From Blastomussa wellsi (lineage: Eukaryota > Cnidaria > Anthozoa > Scleractinia > Plerogyridae), in NCBI GenBank assembly GCA_947652115.1, contig OX393562.1:20096969-20160968 (forward strand): 64,000 nucleotides of DNA, written 5' to 3'. This document shows, one piece after another, positions 48,601-58,938 of the stretch (positions are counted from its first letter, which is position 1; each line of letters opens with the position of its first letter). The notes under the pieces are model-generated. The model did no database searches and was not told the DNA's origin. It was given only the letters and a program-made list of their open reading frames with translations. The translations under genes were made by a program, and so were the position numbers.

Positions 48601-51228
48601 GGAATATTTTTCATGTGATCATTTTTGCGAGTGCCAATGCACAGCTTCAGTTTCCATGAGAAGCACCTGGGATTAATAACGTAGCAACCACAGTAATAAT
48701 TGGGACTGAAACATCTCATAATTTATGCTTCTGCTAGCCTTTAGTGAATTCTTTTGATAACAAAATGAAAAAACGTCTTTGACTTGTTAAAATGACATTT
48801 CAACCCTGTCAATCTCCTATTGTAAAACCAATATACATGCAATTTTGTATTAAGCCAGTACAAAATAATTTTATTTTGCCTGGCATGAATGTGTACTACT
48901 GAACTGTGAAGATATCACGTCATGTTAAAAAGTACATGTAATATACTTAATACCAATAAACAAAAATGTATAATGTTCATTATTTTTTGTAACTGCATGC
49001 AGAGTTTCTGAGCTTAACACCACATGTATTGAATATTGAAAGCTGGAGAGTTTTTTGAACAGGGTTAGGGTGTTCAGTATTGGCCCCAGGTGTCAAAACA
49101 TAACCTCAAGCTGTATAAACAAGCATCAATGTAACAAGTTGAAAGTGATCCAACTTTCAGAATATTCAACCTTGTGCACCGGAATTTTACACAGGACATG
49201 TAAAGTTTTCATCCATTTCTCTATTTTAAATGTTTTTGTGGATAATATATGAATTTCACATGACATCACCCCTATCCACAAAGCACAAAAATAATAATAC
49301 ATTTAAATGTCCACCTTTGCCATTATTACTAAATAGAGAAAAGACAACCAGCTTACATGTGCATTGTGCAGTCTTCCATGCATATAGATTCACAGTGTTC
49401 TAGCTAATAAAATATTTTCAGTCGGATAATTTTTCAGTTGAGCTTTAGACTGAACGCTTCAAAGCTCAATAAAATTAAAAAATAATATTGAGTTTTTGTT
49501 AGTGTTTTTGCATTCAGGCTTTGCATAACTCTGTTGGCTGCATCAATACCAAGAAGAAAAAGCATTAGTCAGAGACCATGAATGAAAACTATAGGGAAAA
49601 TGACAAAAAATGGCTAATCAGTTCAGTGAGAACACTTGAGAAATGTAGAAAACACTCGCCTGCGGCTCGTCTCTACATTTCCCTCGTGTTCTCAAATGCC
49701 CATCGTGTTTTATGCCAGTATAATACATGGCTTGGGCTTCTTAATTTGTTAAAGGCTCTTCATAAATTATAGAAAAATGAATAAAATAGGCATTTCTTAC
49801 CACTTGTACGCCACTTTCTTTGAAGTGCCCTGCCATAAACATTGCTGCCATCATTTCACACTGTGACACTAGGAATGCCTTGTGAGCCAACGCAATCCTG
49901 CCTTCAATTTGGAACACAACATCAGAAAACATCTGAGAGTTTACCATTTTCTTTGCACAAGAAGTCATCTCTCGCACCATCCTTGAGTGAACTTCAGTGT
50001 TCATGTACTCTGTATTGTTCATGACATTGGCAACATAATCTACAAGATTAACAAGTTGAAGATTTCTAGCAGCTTCTTCAAGTTCCTCAGTGCAAGCCTC
50101 AAGGGGAATGTTGCCACTGTACAGAAATTCAAGAATGTAGATGAAGGTTTGGTATGAAAAAAAATTGTCCACCTCAACTTGAATGGTAGAGCTGTGTTCT
50201 TCACTAGTCCAGTTGCTGTTCTTGGAATTGATAGACACAAAACCTCTGGGCAGGTTTCCTGGCTTTCCAAACACAAGTGCATCCTGAAAAACTAATTTTT
50301 CTGGAGTGCCAAAGCCACTGTAGATTTCAACTCCCTTGATGGAGAACAGGTTAGCAAATGTTGTTGCTGCTGAAGAGAGAATTGCCCTGTGAGCCTTGAT
50401 GGTCTGGCCATGTACCAGAAATTCCACATCTGTACACATCCCACTATTAAGCAGCCCTTTCAAGTTTTCCTTGTATGAAGAGGATGGTACACTGATATTT
50501 GGAGCGTCAGGTTTTTCTGGAAGATAAGGGGGCTGAAGCTGTGGTTTCTGCACTCCCTTCAGTTGTGACGACCAAAATCTGGTCTGTCGTCTGGTGATCA
50601 GTGCCATGCGGATTGCATTTTCAAACACATGCTGCACACCCCACATGGTTACAACACTTGTCTCATAGTATGTTGCACCAATCTCTTTGGCCACTTGACG
50701 CCCCATATCAGGTGTTATGAGGGAGCACTCGCGCATTCGCTTTGACAAACTGCTGCTGGAATTTACTGCAGTGTGTTTGCCATATAAACGCCAATCGGAC
50801 TGCATTCCTACCAGTATAATTGGGGTTCTCGGGCAGTACTTCTTGATCTCGCTGTACCATACGGCATTGACATTTTTAAAGGTTTTGGGGCAGTTCATGG
50901 CAAAACAGAGCGCCACCACATGAGCATTCTGATAGGCAAACTTCCGGTTAAACTCGTGATCGCCAAAAGTATCCCAGAGTCTCAAAGCCACGTCTACTCC
51001 ATCAACTCGAAAGTTAGCTCGTTCCCTTATCTCCTGAGAAACATGATACTGATCAATTGCAAACACTGTTGGGAAATGAAGATGTTGCTTTGTAACCGGG
51101 GGTGCAGGAATACCAACTCCAAGAGCTTGTGCGCAGATCAGTCTAGTCTTTCCTACACCTGTGTCTCCGACCAAGACGCATTTGATGAGCTCACGTGGGT
51201 GCTCTTGATCATAATCAATTTCGTTCAT
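41488..51228 (-). CDS. RHOBTB: RhoBTB atypical Rho GTPase with two BTB domains, complete
   Basis: Adaptor for Cullin-3 ubiquitin ligase with an atypical Rho domain. Exons on the minus strand are 51228-49801 (1428 nt), 46595-46373 (223 nt) and 41780-41488 (293 nt). They join in phase to 647 aa; vertebrate proteins have about 700. The Rho domain covers about 14-210, with P-loop GDTGVGKT (21-28) and the RhoBTB hallmark WDTFGD in place of DTAGQ; the NKxD motif is replaced by MQSD. The proline-rich linker is PPYLPEKPDAP. BTB1 begins GMCTDVEFLVHGQTIKAHRA and contains the usual long insertion, ending YILEFLYSGNIPLE. BTB2 begins SQMFSDVVFQIEGRIALAHK and continues in exon 2 (FLKVLEYLYTGQ). The C-terminal family block is in exon 3: NATQLEAWCIHFIATHYNAV and KRWPPPWYILEADWYEKA. 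The start ATG precedes MNEIDYDQEHPRELIKC. The stop overlaps a possible donor site. Confidence 0.95.
41993..42150. mobile_element. MITE with TAATAGGACTACATG termini
   Basis: TAATAGGACTACATG pairs with CATGTAGTCCTGTTA. The arms continue as TCCAATTTGAAAATAATTGG and its complement. It lies in RhoBTB intron 2. Confidence 0.75.
42500..42679. mobile_element. MITE with TTAAAGGAGC termini
   Basis: TTAAAGGAGCTACGTCACGG pairs with CCGTGACACTGCTCCTTTAA. Noncoding, in RhoBTB intron 2. The same terminus (TTTAAAGGAACTACGTCACG) appears once more at about 63288. Confidence 0.7.
42680..43134. other. RhoBTB intron 2, no feature seen
   Basis: No inverted repeat or coding region recognised. Confidence 0.3.
43135..43575 (+). 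repeat. Anthozoan-type repeat, copy 2, with 73-aa ORF
   Basis: Aligns with copy 1 (40010-40790) but lacks about 265 bp of its left-central part. ORF 43261-43482 encodes MAANIFYKEIPDKILSQAAG and continues to a hydrophobic stretch LSIVRVLVFLLAAYKIYII. Its 3' end runs into the inverted-repeat tail (CCTAAGCCATGTATTATAC). In RhoBTB intron 2. Confidence 0.7.
43926..45163. mobile_element. Possible inverted-repeat element, 1.2 kb
   Basis: TCCTCCCCGAGAAGAACGGC at the left resembles, inverted, the right-hand block CCGTGAGTTCCGGGAGGA. CTCGAGTC and GACTCGAG-like ends lie outside. Three open frames inside (44077-44346, 44563-44880, 45207-45494 at the edge) match nothing I recognise. Moderate support only. 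Confidence 0.35.
45164..45768. other. RhoBTB intron 2, no recognised feature
   Basis: An open frame at 45207-45494 has no recognisable family and lacks splice support. Confidence 0.3.
45769..45928. mobile_element. Short non-autonomous hAT relative
   Basis: CAGGGTCTGAAATTGGGCCT at the left and, reversed, CAGGGTTCAAAACTATCTTT at the right are hAT-type ends very close to those of the OTU-hAT at 13467-18586. Both elements share GGCCTTCCTG or GCGCCTTCCTGG next to the left terminus. No clear 8-bp TSD was found. Confidence 0.65.
46019..46235 (-). mobile_element. LINE 3' end with (ATTG)n tail
   Basis: AATCAATCAATCAACTTTAT followed by TTAAAACACGGTAAATGG is the 3' terminus, on the minus strand, of the LINE family seen at 10602 and 32768. 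It is 5'-truncated with no coding left. It ends about 140 bp from RhoBTB exon 2. Confidence 0.6.
46854..46992. mobile_element. Palindromic MITE in RhoBTB intron 1
   Basis: GTCAAAAACGAGTGCAAGTG pairs with CACAAGTTTTTGAC at the right. The arms continue through GTTTCATCAGGG / CCCTGATGAAAC and GAGGCCGCAGGCC at the centre. 139 bp. Confidence 0.75.
47186..47512 (+). pseudogene. Crypton-like DUF3504 relic
   Basis: A broken frame reads MEVAKKSGGR, stop, PPKTVYGIICALKRYLEKKN. After a probable intron (GGTAATTGAC to TTTCGAAG) a second piece reads DAKMKDGVREGLHIKCKKEE. The pattern (basic start, PPxTxYGIICxLKRYL, DAxMKxGxxEGLxxK) is that of the DUF3504 domain related to Crypton tyrosine recombinases. At least two stops. 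On the plus strand, in RhoBTB intron 1. Confidence 0.55.
47513..49614. other. RhoBTB intron 1, no recognised gene
   Basis: AT-rich; a G homopolymer run of about 14 at 48472-48485. No coding segment recognised. Confidence 0.35.
49615..49755 (+). repeat. Anthozoan-type repeat, copy 3 (3' end only)
   Basis: GAGAACACTTGAGAAATGTA, then CATTTCCCTCGTGTTCTC and GTATAATACATGGCTTGGGC match the inverted-repeat tail of copies at 40010 and 43135. It lies 45 bp inside intron 1 from the RhoBTB exon 1 donor. Confidence 0.7.
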
Positions 51229-51449
51229 GCTTGTTTGAAACTCCCGCCCTGCTTATCAGAAGGCGTTCTGATTAAATTCAATGTAGCTCAGGATAGCGAT
51301 GCACGAAAGTGTCAAAAGAAGTTCAACTTTACCAAAGCCAGAGGAAAGCTTCTAAAAAGAATATTCCCAACGTCTTGAAAGTGATACGGAGCTTTGTTTA
51401 CGTCACGTCCCTTCCAAATCAAACTGCGTGTTTCTGAGAAATGTTTAAT
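51229..51449. promoter_or_regulatory. RhoBTB upstream region, possibly divergent promoter
   Basis: The 220 bp between the RhoBTB ATG and a plus-strand ATGGCGGACG (51450) contains CpG sites and no repeat. A shared promoter is inferred only from the head-to-head arrangement. Confidence 0.3.
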
Positions 51450-51698
51450 ATGGCGGACGCACTGGCAAGAAAAGCGATTTTCTCAGTTTGGTGTGAAAAT
51501 GCCTGTTTACGTCAATCAAGGCTCCTTGAAACATTACCATACCTCAGACAATGCTTTACTTACAGCACAAGACAAACCACGTACCGTTTTGTCTCAGGAA
51601 GACGGAATTCGTTAATCGCTGCGGTGCGGAAACTTGATGGTAGAAGCAGGAGTGGCGATGCGTCGCATCAAAACAAACGGCGGAAATCAATAACGTAG
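51441..51698 (+). CDS. Candidate first exon of an unidentified divergent gene
   Basis: Open frame of 85 codons, with a likelier start at ATGGCGGACG (51450, MADALARKAIFSVWCENACL) in a CpG-bearing context just upstream of RhoBTB on the other strand. Possible donors are TTGATG/GTAGAAGC (about 51640) in frame. The protein is basic towards the C-terminus (DASHQNKRRKSIT). No family recognised and no downstream exon could be linked, so it may be noncoding. Confidence 0.25.
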   Translation: MFNMADALARKAIFSVWCENACLRQSRLLETLPYLRQCFTYSTRQTTYRFVSGRRNSLIAAVRKLDGRSRSGDASHQNKRRKSIT

Positions 51699-51749
51699 AA
51701 CATGCCAATGGCGACGATCGAGAAATTCGTTCCGTAGAAGGCAAGCATC

Positions 51750-54027
51750 CACGAGAACGGCCAAGCCTCTGAGATGAGGTACAAGTTTAATTGTATGAGC
51801 TGTCTCACGAGCGCTTTCATATATGGGCTTGGCGATCGGCAACCTGCACGGGTGGGTCTGTTCTGACGCTTTCAGTTTGTGAAGATAAAAACGGACAGTT
51901 AAATAAGATTTAGAAGTAATCCCTCGGCGTTAAACACGTTTCGTCCTTTAAACAATACCACAGCGAGATAGAAGAGGGTATCGCCAACTCGATGGAGCTT
52001 CAATTACAGTCCTTTCTCCTTCATTCTTTTGATCGATACTGATGAAACTGAAGATGTTTTTGTTTTGTTGTTGAGCTGACTTACCCTTGACTTTCCCAGA
52101 AAAGCAGCCAATCCAGAGGAAGCATTTTGTCACGTGAGTCTGTGGGGTTTTCAGATTTTCACACAAATTTTTAGACCTTTTCTTTAAGAACAGCTTTGAA
52201 GATTGAAACTGTTTAACTCTAGTACTCTACGAACGGTGGTTAACTGCCTTTATCACTTCTAAACACTTACCCAAGTACGTGACAAAACAATTTGCGATAT
52301 AAGAAAATAAATCCAGTCGGTGACCCACGTGGTATATATAATTTTGAGAAGAGTGACCTTGTCTAAATATAAGGCACCACTGACGCACAGAAGACATGTA
52401 GAAATATAGGCCCCAGCCGGAAGCAAACTCAATTTCAAGTCGCTATTAAAATCTGTTTTATGGGTCTTTACATTCTTGTTGACCATTTTAAAACGACCGT
52501 GCCCTAAGAGGGAACGTGACGGAACGCATCAAAAAACAAGTTATGATTGAAAGCGCGCGGCATATGCCCTCAAGCCACGCTAGCACTAATTAGTTAACAA
52601 GGTCCACGTTTGTTAATTGATCTCCTTATGTAGCAAACTGAAATTCTCTGATTAAAACGTCAATAATAAACCACGATCGACAACAAACTACTAAAAGTAT
52701 CGAGCGCAGTCCGTCCTCATTTGAAATTCATAACAGATGCTCCAAGGGAAGAGACGAGTTTTCTTGCGTGTTCAGTGAATGTCTTGTTTGTTTACGTCTA
52801 TCTAATTTTCACCCCCCGGGTATATTGCGAAACAGATGACTCAATAAGCTTGCAGTGGGTAGCCGAGTTATATATATGATCGGGATGCACAAATCACTTT
52901 TTCCAAAAAACGCCAAAGCATCAAATTTGAAAATTACCAAATTTATTGGACGACTAACCCTTGAAAAGCCAGCTTGCTTGCTAACAGCACATTTTGTACG
53001 CTTTTTTATTTTAATTTCAAATTATTAAAAAATGATAAATATGTAAATACGCCAAATGATTGGGAATATTTTGGCCTTTTCCTCGTTTGTGGCGATGGAT
53101 ACGGATAAGGAAGAACATTTATCGCTTCCTGAACTCTGACACATTATACTTCAAGGATGATGCATAGCCTGAAGTACCTCATATGTTGGCTTTTAAAAAA
53201 TTTCTTTGTTGTGTAATTAATCTCTACCGCCCTCTTACAACATGTTAAAGCAAAACTACTTAGCACCGTTCCTTGGCTCATCTGAATATTTTTCCTGCTG
53301 CCACCACAGGAATCCCAGTTTATGTCCTAACCTTTCAACATCTAAAAATAACCAGTTTTTTAAAAATCGTCGTTTTCTTCAGAATCGTGTACTCTATTAC
53401 TAAATCTTTAAATAATTAACAACGCAGGGGCATTGTCTAGTGAAGGTAAAATGGAAAGTAAATTTGATTCTGGTAGCTAGTTTCTTATAGACCTTTCGTG
53501 CATTCGACAGCGCATTATAACATCTTGATAACTGTACATGCATGATTCTCGATTCTATCATGTATTGGAAATATAAAATTCGCTTAACGCCTGGGGAATT
53601 AAGTGAAGAAAGGCCGTTATAAAGACACGAGGGAGAAAGGAGGTTCGAACACATGGTTCGAACACATGGTTCGATCACTAGGCCACAACAGCTGTTCAAT
53701 AATTAAGTTCACGTTTCCGTCAACTATTTATTTTTCTGCAGTATAATTTTTTTTATATTCGTTTTATTGGAAGGTGATTGCTAGACTCGGAAAAAGAGAG
53801 AAAATATAGGTCACCATACTCGTTTACGAGAAAACGATGATTTATTTCTCTCGCGAGCTAAGCTAATCTCGCACCCAAATGTTTACTCACTGGCTCGTTC
53901 TCTCCTGAGGGTTGAGAAGATCTAGGTACGAGATTAGAACGAAGCCGTAAAGAAAACGGCGTCATCTTCTTGATGTCCGCTCGCTTATCAGTCTTATCAC
54001 GCGTAAAATTATGCACACGCAATGCAG
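51750..54027. other. No gene seen
   Basis: No recognisable exon or terminal inverted repeat. Open frames are short and unconnected. Confidence 0.35.
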
Positions 54028-54182
54028 TAATATATACATTTAGGCAAGCCTAAAAGCGGAGCTCCCAATTATTTTTTTTAAATAATACTATGCTTCCATT
54101 TTGCAAAACAAGCGACGAACGGGAACGGTAACGGCACTACAACATAATATATAGATTTAGCCAAGCCTAAAAGCGGAGCTCC
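54028..54182 (+). repeat. Pair of 38-bp direct repeats
   Basis: TAATATATACATTTAGGCAA (from 54028) and TAATATATAGATTTAGCCAA (from 54145) are both followed by GCCTAAAAGCGGAGCTCC. Spacing is 117 bp. Function unknown. Confidence 0.6.
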
Positions 54183-56220
54183 GTATTTTTGTTGGTTCTT
54201 AAAAATTTCTCTGAAATAAATAATAATTGAAAACGTCAACTCCAATTGCAGAATTTCCGCTAAGAATGACCATAAAAAGTTAAAAATGGAACAGAAAAAA
54301 TTAGGACCTGAGCCCGCGATCAATGAAGAAAACTAATGCCTGGTCAGCGGTCACCTTCAAAAACGTTACCTCGATGAGTTCTAACCTGAGTCCGCGATCT
54401 GGACATGTGATACTGGTCAGCGGATACCTCGATTTGGCAGCTGTCAATTGACCATAACATGGATGCCCTATAACAAATGTATAAGCTGATAATTAAGGCT
54501 GACGCTTGTTGCCGTCGTCGTGCGTACGCGCCCACGAGCAATACCGCTAGCCATGATAACCATGAGAAAATCAACTCATGGGTTTCGGTTTCTTTCCCAT
54601 ATGAGTATGGGGCGCCGCTTGGCGGCACTTCGGGCCGCCGGAGCTCAGCTAATATAGAATCGCCATCCTCTTTCTTCAGTCACGAGAGACACGTCAAAAT
54701 TTCTTGGTATTGCGTCGCTGCACCAGGCGCGTAGCGTGGGATTTTGAAGATGTACGCACAAAAGAATAAATTTTCCCTAAGCGCCGAAGGCGCTTACAAC
54801 TAGGGGGTCTGGGGGCATGCTCCCCCAGAATATTTTGAAATTTAGGGTCTCGGAAATGCAATCTCCTGGTTTTTCTGGGGGCATTTTCAATAAATAATGC
54901 GGCAAAAATGCAGTAGAGTGTTTTCTGTAAGCTACAGTGTTACGAAAAGAAATAAAATACAAAAACAACGGAGACAGGTCACAAGCAAAGGGCGAGGCTA
55001 CAGAAATCACGTAGTAATCACGCTCCTCAAGTCGCAGAAATATTCATTGGATTCTCTAACAGTTTCTTCTGACAATCACTCACTAGGACTTTACTGTTTG
55101 ACCTCACAAGTATATTCCTAATCTCCGTTGACGGCAAATATGTTTTGTCCTGAAGCCACACGTCATGGCATAGTAAACCTCTCCTTCAAGAATACCTGCG
55201 GGGCTGGGGAAACTGGTGAGGCTGGCTGACCTTGAGGGAGGGGTACATGAGGCGTTTTTCCTATTTTTACTCACCATTCAAATGCATCTTGCCATTATTA
55301 GTGGCCAGCACTGAATGATTAATGCTTGGATAAAGGGAAATCTAATAAAAAACGACAGTATAATGTGACAAATATGAAATTATCAGCCGGCAAATTTAAC
55401 GAGAAAAACGTTTTAGGCAATTCCAAAAAAAAAAATTTTCTCAAATGTCAGCTGTACGCACATGCGTATATGGACGCTACGCCCCTGTGCACTAAATTGG
55501 GTTCCTCAGAGAAATTTTCTGCAATAAACTCGGTGATCATTTTTTATCACTCCCACAGTTCGAACAACTTTTACAGTGTATAAATTCATCTCTACGAGTT
55601 ATTCAATGAAAAAAAAGGGCTTGCAAATAAATTTGTTTGAATCATTTTGTATTTCGCACCGGCAGCTAGTTCTCGCTAGAAGACGCATTTGGCAGTTTGT
55701 GAGGTCTCGCAATGCATGCAACAAAAGCAGATCATGGCTCCTTCTTCGTGTACCGGACACATATGACATGACGTAAAACAAAAGAAACAAAAGATGAGAA
55801 ACAATGCTGCCCAAACTACAAAGAATTGAATCAAGAACGAAGGTAAAACAGTGTCTAAAATTTACGTACGGTACACGGAGTAGGAGCCCAGATCATGCAG
55901 TGTCAATAAATCAGTACCAAAAAAAGATTTTTCGAAAACTAGGATGCATTTTTGTAACTAAATATGTGAACTATTTCTCACCTCAAACTAGGTTTCCGCC
56001 TGTTTTCTCATGCTCTCCCTCTCTCGCTCTCTTTAACGTCGCAGTTCGCTTAAATCTTGTCTCCTCTACTCCCGTTTGCCGACATTGACATAACAAGAGA
56101 TAAGGGTACTAACTATGTTTTTCCAAAGTTTTGAACTTCAAAAAATGCCTGAGTAAATTCGTTGACTTATCTGTCGCTTTAGAAATTTGTAAAAGAACTC
56201 AACGCTCCGCTTTGCATTAC
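54183..56220. other. No gene seen; probable dispersed repeats
   Basis: 54360-54440 repeats GTCAGCGG and GTTACCTCGATGAG / GGATACCTCGAT phrases. 54775-54830 has GCGCCGAAGGCGC and a C/G-rich GGGGGTCTGGGGGCATGCTC that resembles 41022-41040. No coding sequence recognised. Confidence 0.35.
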
Positions 56221-56334
56221 GAATGGATTTCCCGCCAAAAAACGCGGGTTGCCACAAAACTCGTTCCCAGGGCAAATCCGTGCGTACGCGGACGGAAAGT
56301 CACGTGATACCAATAACCAGTCTTTTTCAGCTGG

Positions 56335-56517
56335 ATGGGTTTACCAAAAATTCTAAGCTATGGGACTCTGCTCACACGCGCGGGAGCTCCGCTAAGAAAA
56401 GAAAGGGAAGGAGGACCTGCCGATAACTTGTACTCTGAACTCAGAGATCAATTAGCTAATGACGTGTTGCTTACCCCACTTGAATTGAATATGATATGGG
56501 AATCTATGCAACGGTAG
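56335..56517 (+). other. Weak candidate terminal exon, unidentified
   Basis: After a pyrimidine-rich acceptor (CCAGTCTTTTTCAG at about 56331) an open frame ends DNLYSELRDQLANDVLLTPL and a few residues later stops at 56517. The composition looks protein-like, but no family or partner exon is recognised. Confidence 0.2.
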
Positions 56518-56830
56518 AACATTATGGGCTCTTCGACACCACTAAATCTTGCAGTTCAAAAAAATCCTTCTTGAGACTTTGTAGCAGATAGATCTGGGAA
56601 AGTATTTTGGTTTTAGAGAGTAAGCTGGTTGCTTATGCATATTTTTAGTTATCGTAATATGGTGCCATTTTTAATTGTCCGGCTGTAAATCCCGAAACCC
56701 CACAGACGGACTAAATTTGGATTACAATCCTCGTCATAATTCCTCGGAACAGTTATTTCAAAAACAGCAGCGTAAAATTTCGTTACTATTACGACAAAAT
56801 AGAATGCCCTCCCCCCCAAAACCAATGTTG

Positions 56831-57034
56831 CTGGTTCACACTAACGACATAAGGTCGACATAATTAACGACAAGGTCACGCAAATGTAAAAAAGACGTTA
56901 CACTTATGTTTTGTCACCAATGTACAAACACGACATAGCAGGAACATAATGACATAACGCTACACGAACATAACGAAAAGGTTAATCTTTTCTTTGTGTC
57001 TTTATGCCTACGTCATGTCGTTGGTGTGAACCAG
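56831..57034. mobile_element. MITE with CTGGTTCACACTAACGACAT termini
   Basis: CTGGTTCACACTAACGACAT at 56831 and its near-exact reverse complement ATGTCGTTGGTGTGAACCAG ending at 57034. It is inserted in a repeat whose empty counterpart lies at 39330-39450. Confidence 0.8.
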
Positions 57035-57089
57035 GCTTTACACAACATTGTAAGGGAGTAGGGGGAAACGACTCTTTTAGCTCTTCCAA

Positions 57090-58106
57090 TTGCGAAAAAC
57101 AGCAAGTGTCCCAAGAAATGTGTCAAGGATTGTAGTTTAGTTTCACGCCCATTGTCTCATTTTGAGAGGACTTGCCTTCCTCCTAGATGGGAGATTTTCA
57201 AAGACCTTCCAGGTTACCAGGAAATGAAAATTGCTTGCGTGTTCCTCCTCGCAGAGCGGAACAGATATAATTTCCCAATAAACTGAAAATGTATTTAAAA
57301 CAGTAGCCAATATATACGTTCAAATGGTCTCGTTGGGTGTCCATGTTGCTGTACCAGACAAACGCCATTTTGACTCACTGGTTTGATTGCATTAATTTTA
57401 ATTTACAGTGCTCAATGTTGTCAATTCAACGTATAATTTAAATGTATGTATAATTTTCATCGATCGCTCGCGTTTTGATCTAGCTCTTGACTATAAAACA
57501 CTAAAAATCTTCAAATGTATGTACTTCTTAAATTAAATAATCCTTTTTAAACAATAATGTTCAAGCTAAGAATAGCTTTACCCTGGCTCATCCAACGATA
57601 TTTTAAAACAAGCTAATTATCAATTTACTGAATTAAAATGAGTTATTAAAAAACAACGTCCATAAAAATATATGCTGTAACTGAGAAACCTCAATGTTAT
57701 CGTTCTGAAGACGTGACAAATGATCGAAATCATCTACGAATATACCACGCTTGTCACTACCAGATTGAGGAGACAAGCAGAAACAATAACTCTACGTGGA
57801 GAAATGAGAACAGTTTTGGCAAGTACACAAGAACAGCAGAATCCAACTACATTTAACTTGGGTTTGTTTCGTCGCTACGTTGTGAGCGCGCTATTATGAC
57901 GTCATTACATCCAAGATGGCTGCCTCACGAGAAATTCGGTTTCAAAGCGTTGGAACAAACAAATAAAATTCTTGTTATCTGTCGACGTTTTCTCAGAAGG
58001 GTAAAGTCAAGCTAAAAATGCTAAAACATGACTGCAAATACTACAAAGGAAATTTTAAACTGCTTCAGTCATTGTACAGGTTCTAGGCCTTAGAACCAAT
58101 TCTTAA
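57090..58106. other. No gene seen
   Basis: AT-rich sequence without recognised features. Confidence 0.3.
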
Positions 58107-58545
58107 AGTGCACCTCACCCCAAAATATTTTTTTCGCTAGAATAAACCTTTCCACCAATTTGAAACGCATTGCAGCTTTCGTTTCTCACTTCTACCAAAT
58201 TCTGACTATTTATAGCATTCAAACGTTACGATAAACTGTGCATCATTTGTTCCACGACCGAGTCAGAAGGGGCGTGGGTCTATTCCCCGATTTGACGTCA
58301 CAAACTGATTTGCATGCATGTCTACAAAGACTTGATGTGATGCAAATCATTTTGTGATGTCAAATCAGGAATAGGCCCACGCTCCTTCTGACTCGGTCGT
58401 GGAACAAATGATGCACAGTTTTTCATTACGTTTGAATGCTATAAATAGCCAGAATTTTATAAAAAGGAGAAACGAAAGGTGCAATGCGTTTCAAACTGGT
58501 GCAAAGGTATATTTTAGCAAAAAATATTTTGGGGTTAGGTGCACT
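58107..58545. mobile_element. TTAA-flanked MITE, piggyBac-like
   Basis: TTAA (58103-58106 and 58546-58549) flanks termini AGTGCACCTCACCCCAAAAT and, reversed, AGTGCACCTAACCCCAAAAT. The arms are long and the whole 439 bp is nearly palindromic, with GACCGAGTCAGAAGG / CCTTCTGACTCGGTC inside. TTAA target choice is that of piggyBac elements. Confidence 0.8.
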
Positions 58546-58707
58546 TTAAAATTTGAAAGAATGCACGTTACGTTACGTTATTAGGATGTATTCTGCAACA
58601 GATGACTAACTGACTCATCCTGAATGCCAGTGAAGTCAGAAGATGTAGTTTCTTCCTCTAGTCACACTCCAAAATGGCGGTTCAGCAGCTCCTTCTTCCA
58701 GCATATA

Positions 58708-58928
58708 ATAGGGACCTTCAAATCGGAGTACGAGTACGAAATTGAGTACGAGTACGACTTTTCAAACTATGTTCACGTGCCTTTGCTTTCACAGTTTACA
58801 GCAATCTTGCACCGACAGTCTCCTTTTCAACTGGTTAGCACCTGGGAAGAGTGAGGCTTCTGGGACCGTAACTGGATTGACATTCGAAACTCGTACTCGA
58901 TCTCGCACTCCGATCTGAAGGTCCCTAA
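58708..58928. mobile_element. MITE with AGTACGAGTACGA repeats in a 3' UTR
   Basis: TAGGGACCTTCAAATCGGAG at the left and, reversed, TAGGGACCTTCAGATCGGAG at the right. GAGTACGAGTACGA-type repeats lie inside both ends. It ends 11 bp from the stop codon of the minus-strand membrane-protein gene. Confidence 0.8.
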
Positions 58929-58938
58929 TAATACAAGC

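Noticed and set aside
54344..55010. Overlapping open frames on both strands
   Set aside because: Repetitive phrases on both strands and no family resemblance; likely noncoding repeats.
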